From NCBI GenBank assembly GCA_900546665.1, contig URDY01000002.1:1-64000 (forward strand): a DNA stretch of 64,000 nucleotides, given 5' to 3'. Source of the stretch: an uncultured Paraprevotella sp. Its GTDB lineage: Bacteria > Bacteroidota > Bacteroidia > Bacteroidales > Bacteroidaceae. Below are positions 34,881 through 44,023 of this stretch, piece by piece. Made by a program: the position numbers and the translations under genes. Each line of letters begins with the position of its first letter. Position 1 is the first letter of the stretch. The notes beneath the pieces were generated by a model. It saw only the letters and a program-made list of their open reading frames with translations. It was not told the origin of the DNA and made no database searches.

Positions 34881-34960
34881 GTGAAGGAGAAGGTGAAGGA
34901 GTCGTGAAGGATCCTGTCTCCCAAAACCCGCATAGACAAAGGGATGTGAAGGGGTGAAGG
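34881..34960 (+). repeat. Five GTGAAGG repeats
   Basis: GTGAAGG occurs at 34881, 34893, 34904, 34946 and 34954. The last lies in GGTGAAGGGG, whose reverse complement CCCCTTCACC occurs at 34599-34608, some 350 bases upstream. Function unknown. Confidence 0.7.
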
Positions 34961-35587
34961 GGTTTTACGGAAAAACAGTATGGGGGGGGAGGAGAACCAT
35001 GTGCTTTCATCAATCCGCCAAACAGGCTAATGTCAATTATTGGGAATTAAATCTTTATATAGCAATAAAAACGTGATGATTTAACTTTTCGGTTTTTTGT
35101 CAATACAAAATTACTGATTACTATTTCTCTTCCGGCCATGATCCCTTGTGCCTTATAAAAGTATCCACATTCACATCCAGCCATCCGAATCGGTATCCGC
35201 ATATTGAATCAAGAATTTCTTTAATCACCCGTTTTGATATTACCGGCAGCCGGACCTTTGTCCAGGCCGTCCAGAAAACCACATGGCAGTTTCTCCTTTT
35301 TAAGGAAAACGAATTTGATACGGTTAAAAGACGCTCCCATTATAACCTTTACATTAAAACAATGCAAATATACCAAATATAATTTGAATTCATAAATAAG
35401 CAAACAGACCATGTCCCTTCAGGATTCAAGAGTTCTTCCCATGAAAAGCGAAAAAGCATCTTTATCCGGCAAAAACATAAAAAAGGACCTTCAAAAAATA
35501 TTAGAAGCAACACTGTCCTTGCCACCATCCGAGCGTGCCTCTTTGGCATTAGGCCGGGCCTCTTCTTTCCCCGCTAATTCTTTTCCA

Positions 35588-37702
35588 TTACGGCAAAAAA
35601 CTGAAGTGGCTTAACTGTTCCGTTACCTTAAAATCTTGCTCCGGATATTCAAAGAAGGGGAAACGGGGTTCAGTATCTCCTTCCGTATAGTCCCACAAAC
35701 CGGCATATTCCGAAATGCGTTCTCCCATATCGTGCAATTGCAGCAAATAATGGCGGATCGACTTGTTCTCAACAATATACATATCCTCCATACGATGAAT
35801 GACCGGACTATGCCGGCGCGTATGGTCGTGGCTGAATCTCAAAATCCTACGGCCATCTGCTGCTATGCCCGCCAACTTAAACGTCATGCTCTTTCCGATA
35901 CCGGGTAAATTCAAGACATTACGGTCTGTCGCTACAAAAGGAAGCGCATGCCTTGCGCAGAACTGCTTAAACACAGTTGCCGGCTTATCCCCACGCAACA
36001 AGGCATCCGAGAGTTCCCGTTCTTCTGTCGGCGACATGCGCCCGGCTTGTTTCTCTTCGCAAACCTCCTGCATGGAACGCGCATTAGGTGCAAAAACCTC
36101 ATAATTCTCTTCAAACCCTTTTACAGAGAACGTATAATAACAAACAACCCCTAATTCATTGAGTACTTTACGCAACTTGGCCGTATGCCCGCGCCGCGAA
36201 GCTGCCACGTTATAAACCAGCTGGTTGGTCACCATCCATCCGGTGGCCATAATTTTCCGCAAAGCTTCCCGTGCTTCCGGTGTGACCTCCAACGGCGACT
36301 GGAAATGGGTCTGGACAAAAAACTGCCTGACGCCTATGGACGCGGCTTGTTCCCTAAACTCCCGCAACACATCAAGCAATTCTTTGTTAATGCGCATCGG
36401 CAGGTATACCGGCAGGCGTGTCCCCAAGCGCACACGCTGTAACTCCGCATACTTCGCTCCTTCGGGACGGCCCTCATTGGCTTTTCGTTTCCGGACGGCC
36501 ATCTGGTAAACCGCATGCAACAAATAGCGCAGGGTGGCATTCTCGCTCATCAAGGCGTCGCCACCCGTAATCAGGATGTCCCGCAATTGCGTATCCTGTT
36601 CAAAATAAGCCATCAACCGGTTCAGGCGCGTCTTCCAGTTCTCTTTCGGCCTCAAACTTTCCAAATCGAAATTCAGCCGTTTGCTTTGAAAATCATACAT
36701 CCTCTGGCAGGAAGCGCAAAGACCACCGCAAGCGCGACCTTTCGTATCCGGAATCAAAATGGCCACTTCGGGATACCGCCGATGAATGTTGCGTCCTTCG
36801 GGCAACAACCATCCGGCCACATTGGGCTTTCCCGGTTCTACGACATCTTCCCGTTCCCAGGCACGTATTCGGCCGAAAGTTTCAACAAGCCCTTCCGAAT
36901 AAAGCACATAACTCCGGATAGCCGCATCATCATAACCTTCTCCCGACGGATCCAGCAACGACAAATAATAGGGCGTAACAAAAACCGGCATACCTTTTTC
37001 CTGAGCCTTACGATACAAACGAAGCGTATCGGGACTCAATTTATTTCCGAGCATCCGGTTCAATTCCTGAGGCGTTTTCGCAGCCATGGCCAAATGGAAA
37101 TGGTAATCGTTCCACCAGTTTTCCACCAACAGCCGTTTTTCTGTTTCCGTACTTCCATCCGGGAAAACATAACGTCCGGACGATGATTTCCGCAACGCCA
37201 CTTTTTGTATGAGCACGTTGATGATCCTGCGTTTGTTTTCTTCCCTGACAGACAACACACGTTCATTCATGCCGTCGGGCCACCGGCGCATCCATTTGAC
37301 CACGCTGCTCCGTTCAGGCCGATCAACAGGCATACTGCTTTTGCAACCCAAAAACAAAAAATACAAGTCCAGCAAAAAGTCCTCGGAAACATCCTCCGTA
37401 CCATCCTCTTGGGAAAGGACACGCCACAACATAGAAAACGTATCCAAGCCAATATCCTCATCACGGGATATTTCATGCACCCGCTGCCCTTCTTGTCCTG
37501 TCATCCGGAGCAAAAGCCCTGTATTCCTTCCGTCAGGAAAACATTCACAGATCTTCTCACGCAACAATCCGACAAATCCGGCCTCGTCCGGGCTCATCTT
37601 GGCCCATCGGACCACTTCGGGAATGTTTTTCTCAAATAAAGATTTTATTCCATGTTTGTCCCAAAACAAAACATTTTTCGCCTGTTGGTCTTTTATATTC
37701 AT
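35588..37702 (-). CDS. Long KamA-family radical SAM protein (lysine 2,3-aminomutase-like)
   Basis: 704-residue cytoplasmic enzyme. The radical SAM cluster motif is CGGLCASC (Cys325, Cys329, Cys332). The usual PLP-binding motif of aminomutases appears as LPGIGKS, with Lys604 as the probable PLP lysine. Other KamA features are DILITGGDALM and RVRLGTRLPVYLP. Classical lysine 2,3-aminomutase has about 416 residues with the cluster near 125. Here about 200 extra residues precede the cluster and about 65 more lie between cluster and PLP lysine. The substrate may be lysine or another amino acid. No EF-P, EpmA or lysine-fermentation genes are adjacent. The ATG at 37702 is used; 14 more codons are open upstream. 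Confidence 0.85.
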   Translation of the reverse strand: MNIKDQQAKNVLFWDKHGIKSLFEKNIPEVVRWAKMSPDEAGFVGLLREKICECFPDGRNTGLLLRMTGQEGQRVHEISRDEDIGLDTFSMLWRVLSQEDGTEDVSEDFLLDLYFLFLGCKSSMPVDRPERSSVVKWMRRWPDGMNERVLSVREENKRRIINVLIQKVALRKSSSGRYVFPDGSTETEKRLLVENWWNDYHFHLAMAAKTPQELNRMLGNKLSPDTLRLYRKAQEKGMPVFVTPYYLSLLDPSGEGYDDAAIRSYVLYSEGLVETFGRIRAWEREDVVEPGKPNVAGWLLPEGRNIHRRYPEVAILIPDTKGRACGGLCASCQRMYDFQSKRLNFDLESLRPKENWKTRLNRLMAYFEQDTQLRDILITGGDALMSENATLRYLLHAVYQMAVRKRKANEGRPEGAKYAELQRVRLGTRLPVYLPMRINKELLDVLREFREQAASIGVRQFFVQTHFQSPLEVTPEAREALRKIMATGWMVTNQLVYNVAASRRGHTAKLRKVLNELGVVCYYTFSVKGFEENYEVFAPNARSMQEVCEEKQAGRMSPTEERELSDALLRGDKPATVFKQFCARHALPFVATDRNVLNLPGIGKSMTFKLAGIAADGRRILRFSHDHTRRHSPVIHRMEDMYIVENKSIRHYLLQLHDMGERISEYAGLWDYTEGDTEPRFPFFEYPEQDFKVTEQLSHFSFLP

Positions 37703-37721
37703 ACATTTTGGTTTTTCTGCC

Positions 37722-37753
37722 CTAAAATAAGAAAAAAAACGCAAACGGCCAAA
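37722..37753 (-). promoter_or_regulatory. Candidate promoter of the KamA-family gene
   Basis: Reverse-strand TATTTTAG (37722-37729, one mismatch to TAnnTTTG) with TTTG at 37750-37753 and a 20-base spacer. The start codon follows 20 bases later. Confidence 0.4.
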
Positions 37754-37961
37754 CTTATACGGTCCGTATAGGCATGGACACGAGGGATCATGACAGTTTT
37801 TGCTGCAAAGCCTTTATTGAAGGGCAAAGGCATTCCAAACCACGACCATCCATCTTAAACGTTTCGGCCCGGAATAACACCGTATATCACGGTCCAGGCA
37901 AGCCTTCACAAGGCCATGAATGAGTGATTATTATTTTTTCCAGCAAAAAAGTTTCATTTTA

Positions 37962-37993
37962 TTTGGAAGTAAAAGCATTATTCCATATATTTG
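37962..37993 (+). promoter_or_regulatory. trp operon promoter
   Basis: TTTG at 37962-37965, a 20-base spacer and TATATTTG at 37986-37993, both full consensus matches. Transcription should begin near 38000, about 50 bases ahead of the leader peptide. Confidence 0.8.
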
Positions 37994-38047
37994 CAGCCAC
38001 ACGTAGGATATAATTTTAAATTATAAGTTCAAAATTCTAAAAAAGGA

Positions 38048-38161
38048 CATGTATACAAACAGAAATTCATATTGGTGGTGGTGCAACTCAGAACCGGTTT
38101 GGTCGTGAGATGCATGCCTTGTATACATGATTATCTACTTATAATTATTTAAAAGGCTTGC
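38048..38161 (+). promoter_or_regulatory. trp attenuator: alternative RNA pairings
   Basis: Two exclusive pairings are visible. CATGTATACA at the leader start (38048-38057) is fully complementary to TGTATACATG after its stop (38120-38129). The neighbouring GCATGCCTT (38112-38120) can pair, with one mismatch, with AAGGCTTGC (38153-38161), the 5' arm of the terminator. A ribosome stalled at the Trp codons would cover the first partner and free the second to block the terminator. The pairings are read directly; the mechanism is inferred. Confidence 0.72.
38049..38108 (+). CDS. trpL: trp leader peptide
   Basis: A 19-codon open frame, MYTNRNSYWWWCNSEPVWS, with three consecutive Trp codons (38073-38081) and a fourth at 38100-38102. 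It is preceded by a Shine-Dalgarno-like AAAAGGA. Four Trp in 19 residues, placed between the promoter and an intrinsic terminator ahead of trpB, is the classic attenuation design: the ribosome would stall here when charged tRNA-Trp is scarce. It is too short for ordinary gene finders. Confidence 0.88.
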   Translation: MYTNRNSYWWWCNSEPVWS

Positions 38162-38184
38162 CGTAATCACGGCAAGCCTTTTTT
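38151..38184 (+). terminator. trp attenuator terminator
   Basis: AAAAGGCTTGCCGT (38151-38164) pairs perfectly with ACGGCAAGCCTTTT (38169-38182) over the loop AATC, with a six-T run (38179-38184). It lies between trpL and trpB, 55 bases before the trpB start. Confidence 0.92.
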
Positions 38185-38238
38185 CGTATCCCTATCATTC
38201 ACCCGATTGTTCAAACCCATCAAAATACATTCAACACG

Positions 38239-39438
38239 ATGAAATCATACAAAGTCAACGAAGAAGGATTTTACGGAGAATTCGGCGGCGCATACGTCCC
38301 GGAAATTCTCTATCACACAGTGGAAACGCTCAAAGAAGCTTACCTGCCCATTATCGAGAGCGAGGATTTCAAGAAAGAGTATCATCAGCTTCTGAAAGAT
38401 TATGTCGGACGGCCTTCACCACTCTACTTTGCCCGGCGCATGAGCGAAAAATACGGTTGCCGGCTTTACCTGAAAAGAGAAGACCTGAACCATACCGGCG
38501 CACACAAAATCAACAATGCCCTGGGACAGATCCTGCTGGCACGCAAAATGGGTAAAACACGCATCATTGCCGAAACAGGTGCCGGACAACATGGGGTGGC
38601 TACGGCTACCGCCTGCGCACTGATGAACATGCCATGCCGGGTCTACATGGGTGCCACGGACGTCAAACGCCAGCACATCAATGTGGAACGGATGAAAATG
38701 CTGGGAGCAGAGGTCTTTCCGGTCGAAAGCGGTAACAAGACGCTGAAGGATGCCACCAATGAGGCCATCAGAGACTGGTGCTGCCACCCGCAGGACACTT
38801 TCTACATCATCGGTTCCACGGTCGGACCTCATCCTTATCCGGATCTGGTTGCACGACTTCAAAGTGTCATCAGCGAAGAAATCAAATGGCAACTGGCCGA
38901 ACACGAAGGACGCGACTATCCGGACTACCTGATGGCCTGCGTAGGCGGAGGCTCCAATGCGGCCGGTACCATTTACCATTACATTGACGATGCCAGAGTA
39001 CAGATTGTACTGGGTGAAGCTGGCGGACACGGTATCGAAAGCGGCGAAACGGCTGCTACCATCCACTGCGGCTCGCTCGGCATACTCCACGGCAGCCGGA
39101 CGCTGGTAATGCAGGACGAAAACGGACAGGTGACAGAACCCTACTCTATCTCGGCCGGACTGGATTATCCGGGAATAGGTCCCATGCATGCCAACCTGGC
39201 ACAGTGCAAACGGGCCACGGTCATGGCCATCAATGATGATGAAGCCCTGAAAGCCGCATTCGAGCTCACCCGTATGGAAGGCATCATCCCGGCTCTGGAA
39301 TCCGCCCATGCCTTAGGCATGCTGCCTAAAATGAAATTCAACAAAGACGATGTGGTCGTACTGACCGTAAGCGGACGCGGAGACAAGGATATTGAAACTT
39401 ATCTGGCACACATGCACGATGAGTATATCGGCCTCTGA
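38239..39438 (+). CDS. trpB: Tryptophan synthase beta chain
   Basis: Condenses indole with serine to give tryptophan in the cytoplasm, using PLP. The 399-residue protein is full length. The PLP lysine is Lys90 in HTGAHKINN, and the phosphate-binding loop is GGGSNAAG. The catalytic glutamate lies in the usual TGAGQHG context. It is the TrpB1 type, which works with TrpA. It is the first structural gene behind the attenuator, with trpA at the far end of the operon, an arrangement typical of Bacteroides. Spacing to trpE is 54 bases. Confidence 0.98.
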   Translation: MKSYKVNEEGFYGEFGGAYVPEILYHTVETLKEAYLPIIESEDFKKEYHQLLKDYVGRPSPLYFARRMSEKYGCRLYLKREDLNHTGAHKINNALGQILLARKMGKTRIIAETGAGQHGVATATACALMNMPCRVYMGATDVKRQHINVERMKMLGAEVFPVESGNKTLKDATNEAIRDWCCHPQDTFYIIGSTVGPHPYPDLVARLQSVISEEIKWQLAEHEGRDYPDYLMACVGGGSNAAGTIYHYIDDARVQIVLGEAGGHGIESGETAATIHCGSLGILHGSRTLVMQDENGQVTEPYSISAGLDYPGIGPMHANLAQCKRATVMAINDDEALKAAFELTRMEGIIPALESAHALGMLPKMKFNKDDVVVLTVSGRGDKDIETYLAHMHDEYIGL

Positions 39439-39492
39439 TGACCAAACGAAACACAAACACAACCATATACCAAACCTTCACACACAGTCATT

Positions 39493-40893
39493 ATGAAAAC
39501 ATTTCATTACACTACAGCCTGCCGGCGTATTTTAGGCGACCTATACACTCCGGTCAGCACATACCTGAAAGTACGCGACCTGTATCCTCAAAGCGCACTG
39601 ATGGAAAGTTCTGACTTCCACAGCCACGACAACAGTCGTTCGTTTATCGCCCTGAATCCCATCGCACGGGTCAGCTTCGACCATGGTACAGCCATTGCCA
39701 GATTCCCTGACGGCAGCAGCCAGACCGGAAAACTCGGGCAGACCTGTATGCCGGACGGATTCCTCACTGATTTTCTGCACACATTCCAGATTGAAGGCGA
39801 GCACAAACAGCATTGCGGTCTGTACGGCTATACTTCATTCAATGCCGTACGCTATTTCGAACCGGTGGACATCAAGGACTGCACGCAGGAAAAGGATGAT
39901 GCCCCCGACCTGCTGTACATTCTCTACAAATATGTCATGGTATTCGACCACTTTGACAATTCACTCACCCTCATCGAACTGATCGAAGACGGTGAACCGG
40001 ATTCGCTCGACGAACTGGAACGGGTAATCCGCAACCACAACTTCGCGACATACGACTTCCATCCCGTTGGCGAAACCACCAGCACGCTCACCGACGAAGA
40101 ACATAAGGCCAATATCCGGAAAGGCATTGCCCACTGCCTTCGCGGAGATGTGTTCCAGATCGTACTTAGCCGCCGTTTTATCCAGCATTTTGAAGGTGAT
40201 GACTTCAAACTCTACCGGGCACTCCGCCATATCAATCCCAGCCCTTATCTGTTTTATTTTGATTTTGGGGGTTTCCGCATTTTCGGTTCCTCACCCGAAA
40301 CCCATTGCAGGATAGACGGACAAAAAGCTTATATCGACCCTATAGCCGGTACGACCAAACGGACGGGAAATACGGCACTGGATACACAAAATGCCGAATA
40401 TCTGAAAAATGATCCGAAAGAGAATGCCGAACACGTCATGCTCGTGGATCTGGCCCGAAATGACCTCAGCCGGAACTGCCATGACGTACATGTGGAATTC
40501 TACAAGGAAATGCAGTATTACAGCCATGTCATCCATCTGGTCAGCAGAGTAAGCGGTACGCTCGACGACAGTGCATCCCCTATCAAGACCTTTATCGATA
40601 CGTTCCCTGCCGGCACCCTTTCGGGTGCTCCAAAGGTGAAAGCCATGCAGCTGATCAGCGCCCTCGAACCTCATAACAGAGGAGCCTACGGCGGCTGTAT
40701 CGGTTATATCGGACTGGACGGCAGCCTGAACCAGGCCATTACCATCCGTACGTTCGTCAGCCGCCACAACGAACTGTGGTTCCAAGCCGGAGGCGGCATT
40801 GTAGCTCAAAGCAATGAAGAATACGAACTTCAGGAAGTCAACAATAAACTGGGTGCCCTGAGACGGGCCATCGAAATAGCGGAAAAACTCTGA
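39493..40893 (+). CDS. trpE: Anthranilate synthase component I
   Basis: Forms anthranilate from chorismate and ammonia, the first step of tryptophan synthesis. 466 residues, complete. The C-terminal chorismate-binding half includes IFGSSPETHCRI, PIAGTTKRTG, ENAEHVMLVDLARNDLSR and FPAGTLSGAPKVKAM. The N-terminal region carries the feedback-site type LLES motif as LMESSDFHSH (about 36-45), so tryptophan feedback inhibition is likely. It is followed by its glutamine amidotransferase partner 15 bases later. Confidence 0.97.
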   Translation: MKTFHYTTACRRILGDLYTPVSTYLKVRDLYPQSALMESSDFHSHDNSRSFIALNPIARVSFDHGTAIARFPDGSSQTGKLGQTCMPDGFLTDFLHTFQIEGEHKQHCGLYGYTSFNAVRYFEPVDIKDCTQEKDDAPDLLYILYKYVMVFDHFDNSLTLIELIEDGEPDSLDELERVIRNHNFATYDFHPVGETTSTLTDEEHKANIRKGIAHCLRGDVFQIVLSRRFIQHFEGDDFKLYRALRHINPSPYLFYFDFGGFRIFGSSPETHCRIDGQKAYIDPIAGTTKRTGNTALDTQNAEYLKNDPKENAEHVMLVDLARNDLSRNCHDVHVEFYKEMQYYSHVIHLVSRVSGTLDDSASPIKTFIDTFPAGTLSGAPKVKAMQLISALEPHNRGAYGGCIGYIGLDGSLNQAITIRTFVSRHNELWFQAGGGIVAQSNEEYELQEVNNKLGALRRAIEIAEKL

Positions 40894-40908
40894 AAACATT
40901 CAAGCCTT

Positions 40909-41475
40909 ATGAAAATTGTCATCATAGATAACTACGATTCCTTTACATATAATCTCAGCCACCTGGTCAAGGAGCTGGGAGCTGAAGTCACGGTACTCCG
41001 TAACGACCGTTTCAAACTCGAAGATCTGGAACCATTCGACAAGATCATTCTTTCACCGGGTCCGGGTATTCCGGAAGAAGCCGGACTGATGCCGGCTGTC
41101 ATCAAATATTATGCCGAGCACAAACCGATGCTGGGGGTATGCCTCGGACATCAGGCCATCGGTGAAGCTTTCGGCGCACACCTTATCAATATGCCCCATG
41201 TCTTCCATGGTGTACAGACGCCTTGCAAGATTCTGCAACACGACGATCTGTTCGAAGGATTACCAGCCATCATCCAGGTAGGCCGTTATCACTCATGGGG
41301 CATCTCTACCGAAGGTTTCCCCGACTGTCTGGAGATCACAGCCACTGATCTGAACGGCCGTATCATGGCCATCCGGCACCGTCACTTGCCCGTTTTCGGC
41401 ATCCAGTTCCATCCGGAATCCGTTCTGACGCCTGAGGGCAAAACTATTATCTCCAATTTCCTACAACAACACTAA
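40909..41475 (+). CDS. trpG: Anthranilate synthase component II (glutamine amidotransferase)
   Basis: 188-residue class I glutamine amidotransferase that supplies ammonia to TrpE. The catalytic triad is visible: Cys78 in GVCLGHQ, and His168 and Glu170 in FHPES. It could also serve p-aminobenzoate synthase, as such subunits are sometimes shared. It is a separate gene, not fused to trpD as in enterobacteria. The trpD start follows 13 bases after its stop. Confidence 0.96.
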   Translation: MKIVIIDNYDSFTYNLSHLVKELGAEVTVLRNDRFKLEDLEPFDKIILSPGPGIPEEAGLMPAVIKYYAEHKPMLGVCLGHQAIGEAFGAHLINMPHVFHGVQTPCKILQHDDLFEGLPAIIQVGRYHSWGISTEGFPDCLEITATDLNGRIMAIRHRHLPVFGIQFHPESVLTPEGKTIISNFLQQH

Positions 41476-41488
41476 ACACACTCACATT

Positions 41489-42493
41489 ATGAAACAGATT
41501 CTTTCACGTATCGTCCGCGGTGAAATTCTTAGCCGACAGGAAACCTGCCAGATCATACACGACATTGTCGGCCAACGCTATAACGACGTACAAATCAGCG
41601 CCCTGCTGACCGGACTGGTCATGAGGGGCATCAAGGTGGACGAACTTCTCGGTTTCCGAGACGGACTGATAGAAACCGGCTGTCCCATTGACCTCCGGCC
41701 TTATAAAGTTCTTGATATCGTCGGCACAGGCGGCGACCACAAAAATACCTTCAATATTTCCACCTGCTCCTGTTTTGTGGTTGCAGGTGCCGGCTACAAA
41801 GTGGCCAAACACGGCAACTATGCCGCAACCTCTACATCGGGAGCCAGCAACGTACTGGAAAGCCACGGAGTGATCCTGACCAATGACATTGCACGAATCA
41901 AACAAAACCTTGAAGAATGCAATTTCACCTATCTGCATGCTCCTCTGTTCGCCTACGGCATGAAATCCGTAGCACCAGTGCGTAAACTGCTCCAGATACC
42001 GACCTGTTTCAACCTGCTCGGGCCACTGGTCAATCCTTGCAGGCCGGACTACCAGCTCCTGGGAGTGGCCGATCTTAACCAGATGCGTCTATACAGCAGT
42101 GTTTATGAAAAGCTCGGCATCCGATACGGCATCATCAACAGCATTGACGGCTATGACGAGATCTCACTGACCGGTGAATTCAAAGTCAAGACAAACAGCA
42201 TGGAAAAGATATTCAGCCCGTCAGACCTGGGTTTCGCACGGGTTTCGCCGGACGACCTTTATGGCGGAACAACCGTAGAAGAAGCCCGACAGACCTTCGA
42301 CCGTGTGCTGCAAAACAAAGCCACTGAAGCCCAGAAACAAGTCGTTATGGCTAATGCAGCCTTTGCCATCAAGGTCATCGAACAGAACAAGCCTTTGGAG
42401 GAATGTCTCGCCATGGCCCGTGAATCGCTTGAGAGCGGCCGTGCTCTCTCCGTCTTCAACCGTTTCGTATCACTCAACAGCAAAGCCTTATGA
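41489..42493 (+). CDS. trpD: Anthranilate phosphoribosyltransferase
   Basis: Joins anthranilate to phosphoribosyl pyrophosphate. 334 residues, complete. The PRPP-binding loop GTGGDHKNTFN lies at 79-89, and KHGNYAATSTSGASNVLESHG and the FNLLGPLVNP block are typical of TrpD. Its stop overlaps the trpC start by 4 bases (ATGA), so translation is coupled. Confidence 0.97.
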   Translation: MKQILSRIVRGEILSRQETCQIIHDIVGQRYNDVQISALLTGLVMRGIKVDELLGFRDGLIETGCPIDLRPYKVLDIVGTGGDHKNTFNISTCSCFVVAGAGYKVAKHGNYAATSTSGASNVLESHGVILTNDIARIKQNLEECNFTYLHAPLFAYGMKSVAPVRKLLQIPTCFNLLGPLVNPCRPDYQLLGVADLNQMRLYSSVYEKLGIRYGIINSIDGYDEISLTGEFKVKTNSMEKIFSPSDLGFARVSPDDLYGGTTVEEARQTFDRVLQNKATEAQKQVVMANAAFAIKVIEQNKPLEECLAMARESLESGRALSVFNRFVSLNSKAL

Positions 42494-43338
42494 AAGATAT
42501 CCTGGAAGAAATCATCGCCAAAAAGAAAATCGAGATCGATGAACTGAAAAACATTTATCCGTTCCGCAAGCTCTATGCAGATACAGAAAAACTGATAGAA
42601 ACTGAGCAGTCCCTGCGTATGCAGCAAATCCCGGTTCACCCGGAACGCCAAACACCGACACAACGCTATTCCATGCGGAACAGTCTGGCATCCTCCGATT
42701 CGGGCATTATTGCCGAATTCAAACGGCGCTCTCCTTCGAAAGGTTGGATACATGCAGATGCCCAACCGGACATCGTGATACCGTCTTACGTACGAGGCGG
42801 CGCATCCGCCCTTTCCATACTGACGGAAAAAAACTATTTTGGCGGTCATATTGATTATATCCGCCAGGTCAGACCGATGGTGCATATCCCTATACTTCGA
42901 AAAGACTTTATCATCGACGAGTACCAGGTCTTCGAAGCCCGTCTGATCGGAGCTGATGCCATTCTGCTTATTGCAGCCGGACTGGACAAGCAGACCTGCA
43001 TGAATCTGATCACACTGGCCCACGAACTGGAACTGGAAGTACTGCTCGAAATCCATTCTGAAGCTGAACTGGACTATCTCTGCGGCGAACCTGACATGGT
43101 CGGCGTCAATAATCGCCATTTAGGAACGTTCCATACGGACGTGGCATGTTCATTCGCACTGGCAGACAAACTGCCGGAAAACGTACTTAAAGTGTCTGAG
43201 AGCGGCATATCATCACCGGATACCGTCCGCCGTCTCCGTCAGGCCGGCTTCAGGGGATTCCTGATCGGCGAATCATTCATGCGGCAACCGGAACCTGGCG
43301 AGGCCCTGGCCGACTTTATCAGGGAGATCAAAATATGA
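42490..43338 (+). CDS. trpC: Indole-3-glycerol phosphate synthase
   Basis: Closes the ring from the anthranilate-derived ribulose phosphate to indole-3-glycerol phosphate. 282 residues of TIM-barrel type with IIAEFKRRSPSKGWIH, VLRKDFIIDEYQ-like and GVNNRHLGTF and ISESGI-like (VSESGISS) motifs. It is some 20 residues longer than common TrpC: a stretch after position 36 (about 45-60) is an insert in the N-terminal helices. It overlaps trpD and trpF by 4 bases each. It is a single-domain protein, not the TrpC-TrpF fusion of enterobacteria. Confidence 0.96.
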   Translation: MKDILEEIIAKKKIEIDELKNIYPFRKLYADTEKLIETEQSLRMQQIPVHPERQTPTQRYSMRNSLASSDSGIIAEFKRRSPSKGWIHADAQPDIVIPSYVRGGASALSILTEKNYFGGHIDYIRQVRPMVHIPILRKDFIIDEYQVFEARLIGADAILLIAAGLDKQTCMNLITLAHELELEVLLEIHSEAELDYLCGEPDMVGVNNRHLGTFHTDVACSFALADKLPENVLKVSESGISSPDTVRRLRQAGFRGFLIGESFMRQPEPGEALADFIREIKI

Positions 43339-44009
43339 AAAACGCAGCCATCAAAATATGCGGCATGCGCGAAGGGGACAACATCAGGCAGGTTGAAGCT
43401 CTTCATCCAGACCTGATCGGTATGATCTGCTGGAACAAATCACCACGATATGCGTGCCATACACCTGACTATCTGCCACAATCCTGCCGGCGAACCGGTG
43501 TGTTTGTCAATCCGTCCCTTGAGGATATCTTTCGTGAAACAGAACGCCTCGGACTGGATACCATCCAGCTTCATGGAACAGAAACTCCGGCATTCTGTCA
43601 TGAAGTCAAAATCGACCTGCAGAATATCTGCCCCAATATTAAACTGATCAAGGCATTCCCGATAGGAACTGAAATGACAATGCCGTCTACAAGCGAATAC
43701 GAAACCGTTTGCGACTATTTTCTGTTCGACACCTCATGCCCCGGAAAAGGGGGTAGCGGACGCAGCTTCAACTGGTCCGTTCTGTCTGACTACCATGGAC
43801 ACACACCTTTCTGGCTAAGTGGCGGCATCAGTCCGGAAATGATCACGGAACTTGCTGCATTCTCACATCCGTCATGTGTCGGCATAGACGTGAATTCGCG
43901 CTTCGAAAGCGAACCCGGCATCAAAGACATCCAATTGCTTCATGCCTTCATTTCCACGCTCAGGAAAAAGGGAATCCTGCATTCACCATTCACAGATCAA
44001 GTACAATAA
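43335..44009 (+). CDS. trpF: Phosphoribosylanthranilate isomerase
   Basis: Amadori isomerase between the TrpD and TrpC steps. 224 residues with the catalytic Cys9 in KICGMREGDN and the expected general-acid Asp in the LFDTSCPGKGGSGRSFNW segment. WLSGGISPE is the phosphate-binding part. The start overlaps the trpC stop by 4 bases. TrpA follows 14 bases after its stop. The sequence differs from typical TrpF at several positions, which is common for this gene. Confidence 0.93.
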   Translation: MKNAAIKICGMREGDNIRQVEALHPDLIGMICWNKSPRYACHTPDYLPQSCRRTGVFVNPSLEDIFRETERLGLDTIQLHGTETPAFCHEVKIDLQNICPNIKLIKAFPIGTEMTMPSTSEYETVCDYFLFDTSCPGKGGSGRSFNWSVLSDYHGHTPFWLSGGISPEMITELAAFSHPSCVGIDVNSRFESEPGIKDIQLLHAFISTLRKKGILHSPFTDQVQ

Positions 44010-44023
44010 AAAACAAAAAAGCC

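Larger units (their letters stand above)
34396..35587. other. 1.2-kb stretch without a convincing gene
   Basis: Only short frames are open here (67 codons or so), none with a start, composition or family match I would defend. It holds an A/T inverted-repeat cluster (34771-34820), a hairpin near 34737-34769 and five GTGAAGG copies (34881-34960). It looks like decayed or strain-variable DNA between the B12 and radical SAM loci. No transposase, integrase or attachment site is visible. Confidence 0.6.

Noticed and set aside
34813..35013. 66-codon reverse frame (Pro/Ser-rich) over the GTGAAGG repeats
   Set aside because: Its sequence is produced by the repeats (PSPSPS), and it has no start context or family match.
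35146..35412. Short frames on both strands (35146-35382 forward, 35221-35412 reverse)
   Set aside because: They overlap each other, have odd composition and no recognisable domain; possibly remnants of decayed DNA.
34396..35587. CRISPR array in the repeat-bearing gap
   Set aside because: Repeats are 7 bases, irregularly spaced, with no spacers and no cas genes.
35411..35614. 67-codon forward frame running into the end of the KamA-family gene
   Set aside because: It overlaps the radical SAM gene antisense by 27 bases. There is a weak hint of an ILEATLSLPPSERASLA helix but no partner or start signal.
38416..39309. 297-codon reverse frame across trpB
   Set aside because: Antisense shadow of trpB; no promoter and no plausible protein pattern.
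42259..43119. 286-codon reverse frame across trpD/trpC
   Set aside because: Antisense shadow of two clear genes.
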